DNA of 64,000 nucleotides from Marinomonas sp. MED121 (GCF_000153025.1 NZ_CH672429.1:127822-191821); one strand, 5' to 3'; counted from the first letter of the stretch, positions 36,356-46,288 are shown. Program-made: numbers and translations. The notes: a model not told the origin generated them from the sequence alone.

Positions 36356-37300
36356 TTGAAACTCACGGCGCATATATTGAACAATCAGGCTGGCGACCAC
36401 ATAGAAATCACCAATTTTGGTGCTCGTTTGGTATCCTGGTATACGCGTCTTGAGCAAGAAAGTCGTAACATTATTTTGGGATATGAAAACCTAAAAGCCT
36501 ACCTTGATGACCCTTATTTACATGGCGCCATTGTAGGTCCCTATGCCAATAGAATCGGCAATGGACAAGTTAAGCTAGAGGGTAAGATTGTTCAACTTGA
36601 TCAAAACCAGCCCCCTCACCATCTTCATGGGGGTAGCCAGAACCTAAGTAACCAGCTCTGGACACCAGTAGCTCAAGAGGTTAATAGCCTAACCCTCAAA
36701 TGCGAACTTGCTGCTGGCCTTAGTGGTTACCCTGGGCATCGTACTTTTTGGGTAACCTACACCTTATCAGATGAATCTTGTTTGAGTATCCAGGTACAAG
36801 CTGAAACAGATCAAACCAGCATTATCGGTCCCACAAGCCATCCTTACTTTAATTTGGCAGGTTTTGGTAACCCACATAAAGGGCATAAACTGCAGCTATT
36901 TTCTGAGCAATACACCCAGTTAGATTCCATGGGGATTGCCACAGGCGAAATCGCCTCTAGCCTAGAGAGTGAGCTGGACTTTAGACAAGCAAGAGTACTA
37001 AACGAGGCACTTGATAAAGACCAGCTGGATCATAACTTTATCCATAATAAGACCTTAGGTTCACAACAAGCGAGACTGACAAGCCCAGATAATAAACTCA
37101 CCTTAGCCGTCTCCAGTGATTATCCTGGACTGCAGGTATATACGGGTAACTACTTAACAGGTCAGTTTGAAGCCCAATCAGGTATTTGCCTTGAGCCTCA
37201 ATTTTACCCTGATAGCCCTAATCATGCGCATTTTCCTTATCAAAACACACAGGCAAATACCTTGTTTGAAAAAACCATTCATTATCAACTCATCAAATAA
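36356..37300 (+). CDS. galM: Aldose 1-epimerase (galactose mutarotase)
   Basis: 314 residues starting at a TTG with AGGA 8 nt upstream. Family motifs are complete: VGPYANRIGNG, HHLHGG (first catalytic-region His), SHPYFNLAG (catalytic His) and LEPQFYPDSPNH (catalytic Glu). The enzyme interconverts alpha and beta anomers of galactose or glucose in the cytoplasm or periplasm; no signal peptide is seen. It stands alone, without galK or galT nearby. Divergent from an AraC-type regulator that might control it. Confidence 0.9.
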   Translation: MKLTAHILNNQAGDHIEITNFGARLVSWYTRLEQESRNIILGYENLKAYLDDPYLHGAIVGPYANRIGNGQVKLEGKIVQLDQNQPPHHLHGGSQNLSNQLWTPVAQEVNSLTLKCELAAGLSGYPGHRTFWVTYTLSDESCLSIQVQAETDQTSIIGPTSHPYFNLAGFGNPHKGHKLQLFSEQYTQLDSMGIATGEIASSLESELDFRQARVLNEALDKDQLDHNFIHNKTLGSQQARLTSPDNKLTLAVSSDYPGLQVYTGNYLTGQFEAQSGICLEPQFYPDSPNHAHFPYQNTQANTLFEKTIHYQLIK

Positions 37301-37322
37301 CACCTTATTAATCACGCTGGCC

Positions 37323-39467
37323 TTATTTTTGAGAGACTTGAAACTCACCCACTAACGAGTTCAATTTCATACTGGATAAGCCCACCCTTGATGAACGTCT
37401 TTGCAAGGCAGCAATCGAACGCTTCATTTGCTCGGTTGCCGCTCCCATTTCTTGGGCTGTATTGGCATTTTCTTTATTACTCACATTGAGCTGAAGAATG
37501 TCTTGGAACATATCATCAACCAGTTCATACAAGCGATTATTATGATCGCTTTCTTGCTCATTCACTAACAGACTCTTATCCACATTTTCTGCCTCTTTTT
37601 CCATAAAGCTCACTGCAGATTGCGTCTCATGCTGTATACCTTCGAGCATGGTTTGAATTTCTTCAGCTGCACTGGCGGTCCGTGATGCGAGGTTTCTGAC
37701 CTCATCTGCAACCACGGAAAAGCCACGGCCATGTTCACCTGCACGTGCCGCTTCTATGGCTGCATTTAACGCTAACAAATTAGTCTGGTTAGTAATTTCA
37801 GTAATCGTATCGATTATGCTCGCCACTTCATTGGTTCTTTCATCCAAGGATTTGACGGATGCGGCTGTGGTACGCACCACATCTCGAATGCCTTGGGTCC
37901 CTTGTTTCACAGCTTCAATACGAGATTCAGCCTCTTCCACAACCGTATCCATTGTTTGTTTTAAGGTTTGGGCGGTATGGGAGGCATCTTGCACTTCATT
38001 AATTTGCTTCTCAAACACAGTCAACATGGACTCCACTGTGGCTTCTAGGTATTCAGAGGCTTGACGAGCTTCTTCATTAGTGTGAACCATAAACTCATTG
38101 GAGCGCTTAACATTGCTACTGGCCGAAATAACCTGACCCATGGTGTTATCTAAGTTATCAATAAAGCTATTCATCCAGCGTCCCATATCACCGGTTTCAT
38201 CTGCCTTGAGCCTCTCTTCTTCCAGCCTCTGTTTTAAATTACCCTCTCCTTCTGCGATTGTTTGTATGACATTGGTCATCTGGGTTAAATGCTCACTGAC
38301 CTCTTTTGGCCCAAAAAGATGAAAGACATAGCCCGCCATCAATAAACTTGCCCCTGTAATAGCAGCAACGATAGCAGAGGATGTATCAGTAAATGTGGTC
38401 AACCCCATTTGCAAACCAAGCGGAATACTGGCGGCTAAAGCATAACCCTTCATCAGGCGTAAATTGAGCGAACGGCGACGATACACCTCTTCAAGGTCTC
38501 CTTCACACATCATGCCCCATACATCAGGGCTTCCTTTAAGCTGGAAAGTCACCCCTTTTCCAATCACAGGGATATGCCTGTAATCTGAATAACCTGGATA
38601 AGTCACAAACAAATTTTGCCCGTATTTAATCGTCTCACGAATACCAGGGTGTAAGTCTTTAGTAGCAGGGTCAGTGAAACGAATTTCAAATTCCGTATGT
38701 TGATTAACCTTAACCACACCCCAATCTGTGGTTACCCCAGACTTAAGGTTTTCACCATGACTAAAGGTGTCATCTTCAAAACGAGAACGAGATAACGCCG
38801 TACCAGGTAAGATGCTCGAGTCAAAATTGGCATTGACCATAAACAGGTAATTATCACCAGATTCTTTATAAATATGACCCGCTTCCCGTTGAATCAGATC
38901 CCCTAGCACATCATTAGGCACTCGAGCACAAATCGCCCCGAGCACTTGATCTCCACGCTTAATAGGTAAATAAAACATCAAGCTCACAGCATCGTGAAAT
39001 TTAGAGCTTGAAGGTCCTATTTTTAACGTATTTGGATCAATATAGGGGCCGTGAAGAAATGGCGCTTCAAGACCTTTTGATAAGGCATTTATATCAAGAT
39101 CTTGCTGGTTTTTATGGGGTTTGTAAGTGGAATTAATAACCTTACCTTGCCCATCAACCACAAAATATTCTGAGACATCACGGGCAAGTTTTAACCTTTC
39201 TTCCAGCACACCAAGGTCAATCACTGGATAGGTTTCTAAAAAAATTTCTAATAAAACGTCAAGATGAGACCACTGGCTGTTCACCCAAGTATTCAATAAC
39301 TTAACACGAGTATTGGCAATACCTTCAAATGTCTGTTCAACCGCAGGGTAGATTCCCTTGTTCAAATAGCAGGACCAGGATAAAGATAATTTGCCATTAT
39401 CTCCCAGCCAAGGAAGCCATTTTTTTTCTGCTTGGGTTAAGGACATGAGAGAACTTTTAAGTGCCAT
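37323..39467 (-). CDS. Chemoreceptor with Cache-like sensor but no N-terminal membrane segment
   Basis: 714 residues from ATG 39467, which has GGAGC upstream. The signalling hairpin is standard ([20 protein letters not shown]). The first 340 residues are soluble and contain a Cache-like pattern ([39 protein letters not shown]), with no hydrophobic segment or signal at the start. Two membrane segments occur close together at about 345-395 ([18 protein letters not shown] and [20 protein letters not shown]), followed by a HAMP-like linker. This implies a cytoplasmic sensor anchored by a membrane hairpin, as in Aer, though the sensor is not PAS by motif. No linked che genes. Confidence 0.82.
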   Translation of the reverse strand: MALKSSLMSLTQAEKKWLPWLGDNGKLSLSWSCYLNKGIYPAVEQTFEGIANTRVKLLNTWVNSQWSHLDVLLEIFLETYPVIDLGVLEERLKLARDVSEYFVVDGQGKVINSTYKPHKNQQDLDINALSKGLEAPFLHGPYIDPNTLKIGPSSSKFHDAVSLMFYLPIKRGDQVLGAICARVPNDVLGDLIQREAGHIYKESGDNYLFMVNANFDSSILPGTALSRSRFEDDTFSHGENLKSGVTTDWGVVKVNQHTEFEIRFTDPATKDLHPGIRETIKYGQNLFVTYPGYSDYRHIPVIGKGVTFQLKGSPDVWGMMCEGDLEEVYRRRSLNLRLMKGYALAASIPLGLQMGLTTFTDTSSAIVAAITGASLLMAGYVFHLFGPKEVSEHLTQMTNVIQTIAEGEGNLKQRLEEERLKADETGDMGRWMNSFIDNLDNTMGQVISASSNVKRSNEFMVHTNEEARQASEYLEATVESMLTVFEKQINEVQDASHTAQTLKQTMDTVVEEAESRIEAVKQGTQGIRDVVRTTAASVKSLDERTNEVASIIDTITEITNQTNLLALNAAIEAARAGEHGRGFSVVADEVRNLASRTASAAEEIQTMLEGIQHETQSAVSFMEKEAENVDKSLLVNEQESDHNNRLYELVDDMFQDILQLNVSNKENANTAQEMGAATEQMKRSIAALQRRSSRVGLSSMKLNSLVGEFQVSQK

Positions 39468-39730
39468 GTGAGCTCCATTTAGTTTTATATACAAAAATAA
39501 ACAAAGCAATTGACTTGCCAATAGAGAATTAAACTCTTATTTAACAATTGGTTAAAACTATTCACTGGATAAAACCGGTAAAATGCAGATATTTAAACTT
39601 ATTTTTAGTTACGAAGTGTATATTAGGAGAGACTTAACAAGTGTTAAAAGCACCAAGTTGATGCAAACAAGTGCATTAATGGTGCATCAAAAGTAACAGA
39701 GTCAAATTGGCAAATCACAAGCTAGTTGAA
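39468..39730. other. Intergenic stretch upstream of chemoreceptor
   Basis: No gene seen. It should contain the chemoreceptor promoter (minus strand). GTGCATTAATGGTGCAT near 39670 repeats the GTGCAT hexamer. Confidence 0.4.
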
Positions 39731-39761
39731 AACGAGAAAGTTTAAAAGTACCTTTCTCGTT
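39731..39761 (-). terminator. Terminator of binding-protein gene
   Basis: AACGAGAAAG and CTTTCTCGTT form a perfect 10-bp stem with an 11-nt loop, 37 bp past the stop at 39798. T run is weak. Confidence 0.6.
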
Positions 39762-39797
39762 AACCAAGTCAGTTAATTGTACGCCAGCAATCCGGGG

Positions 39798-40439
39798 TTA
39801 AATACCTGCATTTAGCTTCTCAATTAACGCTCTATTTTCAGGCGTATCCTTACATAGAAGGCTGTCTTCATGGGATGCCACAGGCTCACTTTTCGCATGG
39901 GGAAAAGGGGCTTTACCTAGGGCGTCAAACACATCATAAATATCTGGGGTATAGGCAATCATATAATCCAAACGCCCTCTTTCTAGCTTGCTGATATTTT
40001 TAGCTAGCTGGTCAACTCGCATCAATCGTGCACCAGAGGATTCCACATTATTACCATAAGGCATGCCTTTGCGGGCACCGACTTTCTTTCCTTTTAGTAA
40101 AGATATATCTGAAATAACGCTATCACCTGGTTTTGAAAAGATAAAAATTTGTGCCGTAAACATGGGCTGACTCACAATGTGCTCAGCACCGTAATCATAA
40201 AAATCAGGGTTTTTATTGGCGGGGGAAATACAACAATCGGTACAAGATTCATAGGCATTTACTGCTCTGGTAGGGGACATGATGAGCACATCTTGTCCTG
40301 TTGCATCATGAATCATGACATCATAAATCCCTTGTCCATCATTATTATGAAGGCCAGGAATCTCGATGCCGATAATCGTTTGTGCCAAAGCGCTATTTAC
40401 CCATAAAAGTAACGTGGCACTCAAAAAAGTTTTTAACAT
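39798..40439 (-). CDS. Periplasmic substrate-binding-protein-like (SBP_bac_3)
   Basis: 213 residues with a signal peptide (ending NSALA, about residue 19). LLKGKKVGARKGMPYG and KLERGRLDYMIAYTPDIYD match the ligand-binding fold of family 3 solute-binding proteins (TxLxGKxVG.. and L..GR.D). The length is short for the family and there is no permease nearby, so it may be an orphan sensor/binding protein rather than part of a transporter. Two adjacent Cys (CTDCC) near residue 65 are unusual. Confidence 0.7.
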   Translation of the reverse strand: MLKTFLSATLLLWVNSALAQTIIGIEIPGLHNNDGQGIYDVMIHDATGQDVLIMSPTRAVNAYESCTDCCISPANKNPDFYDYGAEHIVSQPMFTAQIFIFSKPGDSVISDISLLKGKKVGARKGMPYGNNVESSGARLMRVDQLAKNISKLERGRLDYMIAYTPDIYDVFDALGKAPFPHAKSEPVASHEDSLLCKDTPENRALIEKLNAGI

Positions 40440-40546
40440 ACGTTTTCCTCACTTTGCTATCTAGAGAAGCTAATATTCGAATTGAGCGTGTCATCTTATA
40501 AAAGCTAGATCAGGCACTTAGATACGTCTAGGGAGAAAACATGATA

Positions 40547-40573
40547 ATGGGCAACAAGATTAGTGCTGCCCAT
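40547..40573. terminator. Hairpin downstream of YdhR gene
   Basis: ATGGGCA and TGCCCAT pair; the T run is on the plus strand only, so its role for the minus-strand gene is uncertain. Confidence 0.4.
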
Positions 40574-40583
40574 TTTTAATGGC

Positions 40584-40613
40584 CTAAATTGCTGAAAACT
40601 AAATTGCTGAAAA
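40584..40613. repeat. 15-bp tandem repeat, two copies plus part
   Basis: CTAAATTGCTGAAAA occurs twice in tandem with CTAAATT of a third copy following, just after the YdhR-like gene. Confidence 0.7.
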
Positions 40614-40662
40614 CTAAATTGTGAGGCCTAAAGCGTCACTGTGTTAGGCAAAGTTCTCTAAT

Positions 40663-40968
40663 TTAAACGACCGGTCCCTTATTAATCTGAGTCAGATTAT
40701 CGTTTATATCAAAAATCATCCCACGAATGTCCGTTAACCCCATTTCACTTAAACGTGCGGTATGCATAGCTAGATAGTTTTTTGCGCTCTCTTCATCTTC
40801 AAAAAGGTAAACGCCACCCCCTAATTGCCCTTCTTTGCTTTCCGTCCAGATTTTCCAAATCATGCCAGGTTCATCATTAATAGAATGGGCAATGCCTTCT
40901 AACGCCGCAGCCATTCCTTCTCCAAAAGGGCCTAAAAAAGGAAAATCTACCTGTAATAATTTTTTCAT
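40663..40968 (-). CDS. YdhR-family putative monooxygenase
   Basis: 101 residues from ATG 40968, with GGAG 8 nt upstream. LLQVDFPFLGPFGEGM, EPGMIWKIWTESKEGQLGGGVYLFEDEESA and YLAMHTARL match the YdhR family, small dimeric alpha+beta barrel proteins thought to act on aromatic or polyketide-like substrates. Divergent from a LysR gene that is its likely regulator. Activity is not proven for the family. Confidence 0.87.
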   Translation of the reverse strand: MKKLLQVDFPFLGPFGEGMAAALEGIAHSINDEPGMIWKIWTESKEGQLGGGVYLFEDEESAKNYLAMHTARLSEMGLTDIRGMIFDINDNLTQINKGPVV

Positions 40969-41120
40969 GTTTGTATCTCCAAATGATCTTAATGAAAGAG
41001 CCAGAGTCATATTAGAACTTGAGTCTAAAAAACATCTCGAAGCCGATAAGGAGATAATACCTTTAAAAAATACACTTAAAAGTTCATAATTTAGCCATTT
41101 AATGTAGAAAAAATAGACTT

Positions 41121-42041
41121 ATGAGACTTAAAAGCACCCTAGAGCAATGGATTACATTGCAGGCAATTGACCGCTGCGGCAGCATTCAAGCCGCAGCAGA
41201 AAAGCTTAACAAAAGCCACACAACCCTTATCTACACCATTAAAAAACTGGAAGATCAGTTAGCACTCAAATTAATCCAAGTGAAAGGAAAAAAGACCCGT
41301 TTAACCTTAGAAGGTAAGACTATTCTTAGGCGTGCTGATGCCATGATAGAACAGGCACAGCAATTAGAAGTCATTAGCCAGCAATTACAAGCAGGCACAG
41401 AAACAGAAATCACTTTATCCCTAGATCATTTATGTGATCCAAATTGGGTCTACCCCGTATTGGCCCGCTTTTATCAAGATAATCCAACCACTTCCATTCA
41501 GTTGGTCGAAACCACCTTGTCTGGCACCCAAGAAGCCGTTTTATCTCAAAAAGCCGATGTAGCTATAATTAATATTCCTATCACAGATTACCCTGCCGAT
41601 ATTTTTGGAAATACAAAGATGCTGGCGGTAATTGCATCGCACCACCCACTGGCTCAAAAAGAGAAGCACTCTTTGTCTGATCTTAAGACCATTACTCAAA
41701 TTGTTATTCGTGATGCACCATTTGAAGCAAATATCACAGCCTTCGAGCAAGAAAATAAACAAGAGAACATCAATGTTGGTTGGCTTAAAGCAGAACAAAG
41801 GCTGACTTTAGATAATTTTGAACAGGCACTTGCGGCGGTAAAAGCTGGGATAGGGTTTTGCCGTTTGCCTGAACACCTTATCCAAGCAAACCAAGATGAT
41901 AAGTTGATGCGACTTAGGCTCGATAATTCTATGAGTTACCAGATACCAACACATCTCACATTGCCAAAAGGTGAGGACACAGGCCCTGCGGCTAGGCAAC
42001 TCTATGAGCTGCTATTGGCCAGTGCATCTGAGCGCTTATAG
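41121..42041 (+). CDS. LysR-family transcriptional regulator
   Basis: 306 residues. The winged helix is at the N-terminus (CGSIQAAAEKLNKSHTTLIYTIKKLEDQL). The effector domain has LSLDHLCDPNWVYPVLARF and VKAGIGFCRLPEHLI. Divergent from the YdhR-like gene with about 150 bp between starts, so that gene is the probable target. No effector can be assigned. Confidence 0.88.
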   Translation: MRLKSTLEQWITLQAIDRCGSIQAAAEKLNKSHTTLIYTIKKLEDQLALKLIQVKGKKTRLTLEGKTILRRADAMIEQAQQLEVISQQLQAGTETEITLSLDHLCDPNWVYPVLARFYQDNPTTSIQLVETTLSGTQEAVLSQKADVAIINIPITDYPADIFGNTKMLAVIASHHPLAQKEKHSLSDLKTITQIVIRDAPFEANITAFEQENKQENINVGWLKAEQRLTLDNFEQALAAVKAGIGFCRLPEHLIQANQDDKLMRLRLDNSMSYQIPTHLTLPKGEDTGPAARQLYELLLASASERL

Positions 42042-42331
42042 AAAGAAGTAGACAATATTCATGCTGAATAACGTGCCGCTATTATCAATAATTTCTATAA
42101 AGTCATTCACCATGAAGGCCTATTATCATAGATAGAAAGTAAAAATATACTCTATTCCATGGATTTGAGATCAAACACCTTGAGATAAAAGTGGAAAGCG
42201 AGTGCTTAAAGCAAGCATATCCGTCTGCATTTGGCCTCACCCCATTAACATTGAGCATACGTCATTCTATCTAATTAAAAATGAACTAGGCTCTTAATAG
42301 AATTGATTAGCCAAGCTTTGGAGTAATAAAG

Positions 42332-43138
42332 ATGAAGAAAACCATACTAATCACAGGCGCCACTGACGGTATTGGCCTAGTCACTGCAAGCAAATTATTA
42401 GCATTGGGGCATGAGGTAATCTTGCATGGCCGCAATGAAGCTAAGCTGGAAAAGGTCATGGCGTCCTTAGCCGATTACGAATCTCAAATACAAGGCTATA
42501 TTGCAGACCTCTCTAATCTCGAAGAGGTAACTCAATTCGCCAAAAACCTAATTAAGTCTCACACTCATATCGATGTATTGATCAATAATGCAGGTATTTT
42601 AAAGACACCATCAAGCACAACCCCAGCAGGCTTAGATGTGCGCTTTGCTGTAAACACCCTAGCGCCTTATCTATTAAGCCAAAACTTAATGCCTCTTTTT
42701 AGCAAACAAAGCCGAGTTGTTAGCCTTTCTTCAGCCGCGCAAGCGCCGATTGATATTCAAGGAATTTTAGGTCAAAAAGCATACACGAATGACATGGCGG
42801 CTTACGCTCAGAGCAAATTGGCCCTGACAATTTGGTCTAAGTCGTTAGCAGATACCTATGCGGATACTGGCCCAACCTTTATCTCGGTCAACCCAGGTTC
42901 TTTACTAGCAAGTAAAATGGTTAAAGAAGGATTCGGTGTAGCAGGTAATGACCTCAGCATAGGGGCAGATATTTTAATTAAAGCCGCTATATCAGATGAA
43001 TTCAGTAAAGCTAATGGCCAATATTTTGACAATGACAGCGGCCGTTTTTCTGATCCTCATCCAGATGCATTAGATAAGGTGAAAGTTGACATTGTGATGG
43101 ATGCAATTCATACGGTCGTGAAACCCTATATTAATTAA
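42332..43138 (+). CDS. Short-chain dehydrogenase/reductase
   Basis: 268 residues. Cofactor motif TGATDGIG (residues 8-15), NNAG at 87-90, catalytic Ser in SLSSAAQAP and YAQSK (Tyr-x3-Lys). HGRNEAKL after the second strand suggests NADP preference. The family oxidises or reduces alcohols and carbonyls. Monocistronic; the 290 bp upstream hold no other gene. A degenerate MITE begins 24 bp after the stop. Confidence 0.88.
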   Translation: MKKTILITGATDGIGLVTASKLLALGHEVILHGRNEAKLEKVMASLADYESQIQGYIADLSNLEEVTQFAKNLIKSHTHIDVLINNAGILKTPSSTTPAGLDVRFAVNTLAPYLLSQNLMPLFSKQSRVVSLSSAAQAPIDIQGILGQKAYTNDMAAYAQSKLALTIWSKSLADTYADTGPTFISVNPGSLLASKMVKEGFGVAGNDLSIGADILIKAAISDEFSKANGQYFDNDSGRFSDPHPDALDKVKVDIVMDAIHTVVKPYIN

Positions 43139-43162
43139 TAACTCCATTTAATGGCTTACCTA

Positions 43163-43496
43163 AGGCACCTGCGATTAAGTCACCTCTTATCTGTCTGCTC
43201 TTTTAAGGTGTATGGGAAAAAGTGGCAAACAAGGCGTCACTTTACGTTTATCAATAGAAAGTCACTGTAGGTACCTTTCAAGAAGGGACAGCCTAGAGTG
43301 ACATTTTTCTGAAATGCCGAATAGGTATTATTAAAATGCCGAATAGATATTCTTCAAAGTCATAAAGGGCGTGGTCAAAACGCCCTATCTTTAGGTTGAG
43401 GATATTATCAATAGAATAGCTATTAAATTGCGCCCCTCGCCTTAAATCTAGTTGCTTTTATCCATACGCTGAGGCGTGTGGATGCTACTTTTCCCT
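43163..43496. mobile_element. Degenerate MITE, copy 3 (inverted, about 334 bp)
   Basis: Starts AGGCACCTGCGATTAAGTC, matching the inverted right end of the intact copies, and ends TTTTCCCT with a decayed terminus. TA flanks at 43161-43162 and 43497-43498. The interior aligns with the other copies in reverse but has about 70 bp extra, including a near-tandem AATGCCGAATAG repeat. It shares CTCTTTTAAGGT with copy 5, so the two form a subfamily. The 228 bp after it holds only the promoter of the SRPBCC gene. Confidence 0.7.
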
Positions 43497-43724
43497 TAGT
43501 TGTTCTTATTCTCCTCCTTGAGAATCTCACTTGTTTCCAAAAAATTTTTTCCTAAATAAGGCATAAATATAAGCGAGCGACCTTTCCTCCTGGCTTAAAT
43601 ACGCACCACTTCGTCTCAAATAACACTATTTTGTATCATATAAATTCCACTTACACTTCGATTATGTTATTTGCTTTGGTTAGCTAAACGCCCTAGCAGT
43701 GAAAACATGAATGAGGATTAAGCG

Positions 43725-44522
43725 ATGAGAATTTATAAATCGATCACCATAGATAAACCCGCATCTCAGGTTTGGAAAATTGTTGGGGAAGAGTTTGAGC
43801 ATGCCCATATCTGGATGAGTATTATCGCCCACTCATTCGCCTTAGATAACAAGCAAGCAACCTTATCTCCTGCTTCATTTGCCCCAGTAGCGGGTCGTGT
43901 TTGTCGCTTTAATGACAAGGAAAATAGTGGTTATGCAGAAGAAGAAGAAATCACGAGTTATGACCCTGTCACTCGTACTATAGAATTTATGGTCACACCT
44001 AAAAACATGACTACCATTTTGCCTATTCGCTCTAATCTGGTGAATATTCATGTCAAAACACTTGATAAGAATAAATGTGAAGTGCAATGGACATCGACGC
44101 CAGAGATTAAGGAACCTGCGAATAAGTCCTCCCGCCTCAGCGTGTGGATAAAAGCCGCTAGATTTATGGCGAGGAACGCAACTTAATAGTGATTCTATTG
44201 ATAAGGTCCTCAACGTAAAGACAGAGCTTTTAGACCACGCCCTTCGGGTCTTTCAGAAAAAGTAACACCCTGTGTTGTCACTTCTCGAAAGGTGCCTACA
44301 TTACGTCAAAGTAACGCCTTGCGTGATACTTTTTCTGAGAAGACTGAGAAGAGGTGACTTAATCGCAGGTTCCTTAAAGGATTTGGTCTGATTTTAAGCC
44401 CTCTTCTCAAGTTTGGGTTGGGCAAAAGCTTCAAAGACATTCTCAAAGAGCTCAAAACCTACAGCGAAAACCGTCAATTCAAACTTAACAATCAAGCTCA
44501 GCCAAGTAGCTCTGCTGCTTAA
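43725..44522 (+). pseudogene. SRPBCC (START-like) gene interrupted by a MITE
   Basis: The first 128 codons (MRIYKSITIDKPASQVWKIV to the end of a conserved-looking domain) read normally to 44109. The 265-bp MITE then enters in frame and supplies 25 more codons and a stop at 44186. If the element and one TA are removed, 44109 joins 44377 and the frame runs on without a break (IKGFGLILSPLLKFGLGK, then SFKDILKELKTYSENRQF) to TAA at 44522, giving 176 residues, the normal size of polyketide-cyclase-like SRPBCC proteins. The interrupted form would lack the long C-terminal helix that closes the ligand pocket. Probably non-functional. It is followed by a DUF1330-like gene in the same operon. Confidence 0.85.
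44110..44374. mobile_element. MITE, copy 4 (265 bp), inside SRPBCC gene
   Basis: TA duplicates at 44108-44109 and 44375-44376, both within TTAA. Terminal inverted repeats AGGAACCTGCGAATAAGTC and its complement with one mismatch, the best preserved ends of the family. The interior differs at many positions from copies 1 and 2, and one arm of the inner hairpin shows a compensating change (GTG/CAC to GTA/TAC). No coding capacity. Confidence 0.9.
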
Positions 44523-44549
44523 GGCGAATGAGCCATCTTGGAGTTCAAA

Positions 44550-44954
44550 ATGAAAAATACAAAAACGCTATTATTAGCACTTTGTTTTACCCTAATAAGC
44601 GGATTCTCTTTTCAAATTGTCGCAGCAGAAAAAGCAATATCAAAAGCAACGGCCCCAAATGAAACGAGAAGCTTCTTATTGATATTTGGTAGCCCTGCTG
44701 ATAAGGCAAAGATAGAAGGGTATAAAAAGGCCGCTGGTCCTATTTTGAAAAAATATGGTGTTATCTTACCGCCAAAACAATTCAAAGTGAGCCGTGTCAT
44801 TAAAGGCAATAGCCAACCTAAGTTTTTAAATTATGTTGAGTTCCCTAAACCGCAAAACATTGTGGATGCCCTTAATGATCCTGCTTATCTCAAGATCATT
44901 AATGACAGAAACGAAGGCTTTAAAGATCTAAATATCTTCATTGTGAAGCAATAA
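44550..44954 (+). CDS. Exported DUF1330-like small protein
   Basis: 134 residues from ATG 44550, with GGAG 8 nt upstream. Signal peptide (LLLALCFTLISGFSFQIVAA). The mature part has FLLIFGSPADKAKIEGYKKAAGPILKKYG and EFPKPQNIVDALNDPAYLKI, resembling the DUF1330 dimeric alpha+beta barrel fold. It begins 27 bp after the restored SRPBCC stop, so it was the second gene of that operon. The MITE now separates it from the promoter, which may lower its expression. Function unknown. Confidence 0.7.
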   Translation: MKNTKTLLLALCFTLISGFSFQIVAAEKAISKATAPNETRSFLLIFGSPADKAKIEGYKKAAGPILKKYGVILPPKQFKVSRVIKGNSQPKFLNYVEFPKPQNIVDALNDPAYLKIINDRNEGFKDLNIFIVKQ

Positions 44955-45013
44955 CGACTCTTTAATCTGAGCATATTTATTGTTAAAGAAATACTTAAGA
45001 GACAACCTAAAAA

Positions 45014-45049
45014 AAGAAAGGGTGGACAAACACATGCCTACCCTTTCTT
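45014..45049 (+). terminator. Terminator after DUF1330-like gene
   Basis: AAGAAAGGGT and ACCCTTTCTT form a 10-bp stem with a 16-nt loop, 59 bp past the stop; T-rich sequence follows. Confidence 0.7.
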
Positions 45050-45134
45050 ATATTTATTCTTAAAAATGTCTCGTAAAACGCTAGCCAGGCAATTTTAAGT
45101 GCTCGTTTAAAAAAGCACTCAAGAGTCACTAATG

Positions 45135-46121
45135 TTAAATCTCAACAACCACTTTACCCATACCTTTACCACTGGTTAAACGAGCATAGGCTTCATTGAC
45201 TTGATCAAAGCCGTAACGGTTTTCGTCTAATACAGGAGTTAAACCACCCGCTTCAACAATTTTTGTCAAAGACGTCAGAGTATCAGCGTGATCTTGACGT
45301 TTATAATTGTGCAACATAGGAATCAGCATAAAGACAACATGCAAAGACAAGCCCTTAAAGTGAGCCAGAGTCAGATCTAACTCCACCATAGAAACGGTTG
45401 AAGCGACATGGCCATTAAGCGCGGCAGCTTCAAAAGAGTTAAGCATATTCACACCGCCGACTGAGTCATAAACAAGGTCAAAACCTGCCCCTTGGGTATA
45501 TTGCTCAACATAATCCGCAACCGATTCAGTTTGATAATTAATGGCTTTTGCACCCAATTTTTCAATCAAAGCAAGTTGATTGTCACCGCCACCCGTTGCA
45601 TAAACCTCTGCACCAAAGTAGTTAGCTAATTGCAAGGCAACATGACCAACACCACCAGAACCACCGTGCACTAATACTTTTTGACCGGCTTGAATTTGAG
45701 CACGCATTAGGCCTTCGTAAGCGGTAATCCCGACTAAGGGCAAAGCTGCGGCTTCACGCATAGATAAGTTTTTAGGTTTAAGCGCAACGAGATTTGCATC
45801 AGCAAGCATGTATTCAGCCAAAGCACCTTGTAAGTCCGCTAATCCACCTGCACAGCCATAAACTTCATCCCCTACTTGAACGTTTTCTACCCCTTCGCCC
45901 ACTGCATCAACCACACCCGCAAAATCCATTCCTAATATTGCAGGTAGCGCCGGTGACAAAGGTAAATCAGAGCCCATTAACTTGATCATGGTATCCACCG
46001 TATTCACACTGCTTGCCGCCACTTTAATCAGCACATGGCCTGCTCTGACGTCTGGTTTTGCTTGCTCATAGCTTTCAAACACACTGTTTTCGCCATAGGT
46101 ATTCAAGATCATTGCTTTCAT
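45135..46121 (-). CDS. Zinc-independent quinone oxidoreductase (MDR superfamily)
   Basis: 328 residues. GroES-like start, LGMDFAGVVDAVGEGV, then the cofactor site VHGGSGGVGHVALQLA (GxGGxGxxA-like) and AVRE-type YDSVGG. The catalytic-zinc Cys/His of alcohol dehydrogenases are absent, which fits the quinone reductase branch using NADPH. It would reduce quinones or enones. Divergent from the LysR gene at 46289, the probable regulator. Start ATG 46121 is preceded by AAAGGTG. Confidence 0.87.
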   Translation of the reverse strand: MKAMILNTYGENSVFESYEQAKPDVRAGHVLIKVAASSVNTVDTMIKLMGSDLPLSPALPAILGMDFAGVVDAVGEGVENVQVGDEVYGCAGGLADLQGALAEYMLADANLVALKPKNLSMREAAALPLVGITAYEGLMRAQIQAGQKVLVHGGSGGVGHVALQLANYFGAEVYATGGGDNQLALIEKLGAKAINYQTESVADYVEQYTQGAGFDLVYDSVGGVNMLNSFEAAALNGHVASTVSMVELDLTLAHFKGLSLHVVFMLIPMLHNYKRQDHADTLTSLTKIVEAGGLTPVLDENRYGFDQVNEAYARLTSGKGMGKVVVEI

Positions 46122-46288
46122 AAATTCACCTTTAATGAGGGATTTCTAGCCGCATGACTCAGCTAGAGGAATCCTTGATGGACTCTGTTTGATGTCAGAA
46201 GTAAATAATGAGGCCAAGTATATGAGCTAGCATTAACATTGATAATTAGGCAAAATAAGAAATCACTTTATAGGTTTTATTGATAATC

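Noticed and set aside
43875..44213. 112-codon minus-strand open frame across the SRPBCC gene and MITE
   Set aside because: Shadow of the SRPBCC reading frame; runs into the mobile element.
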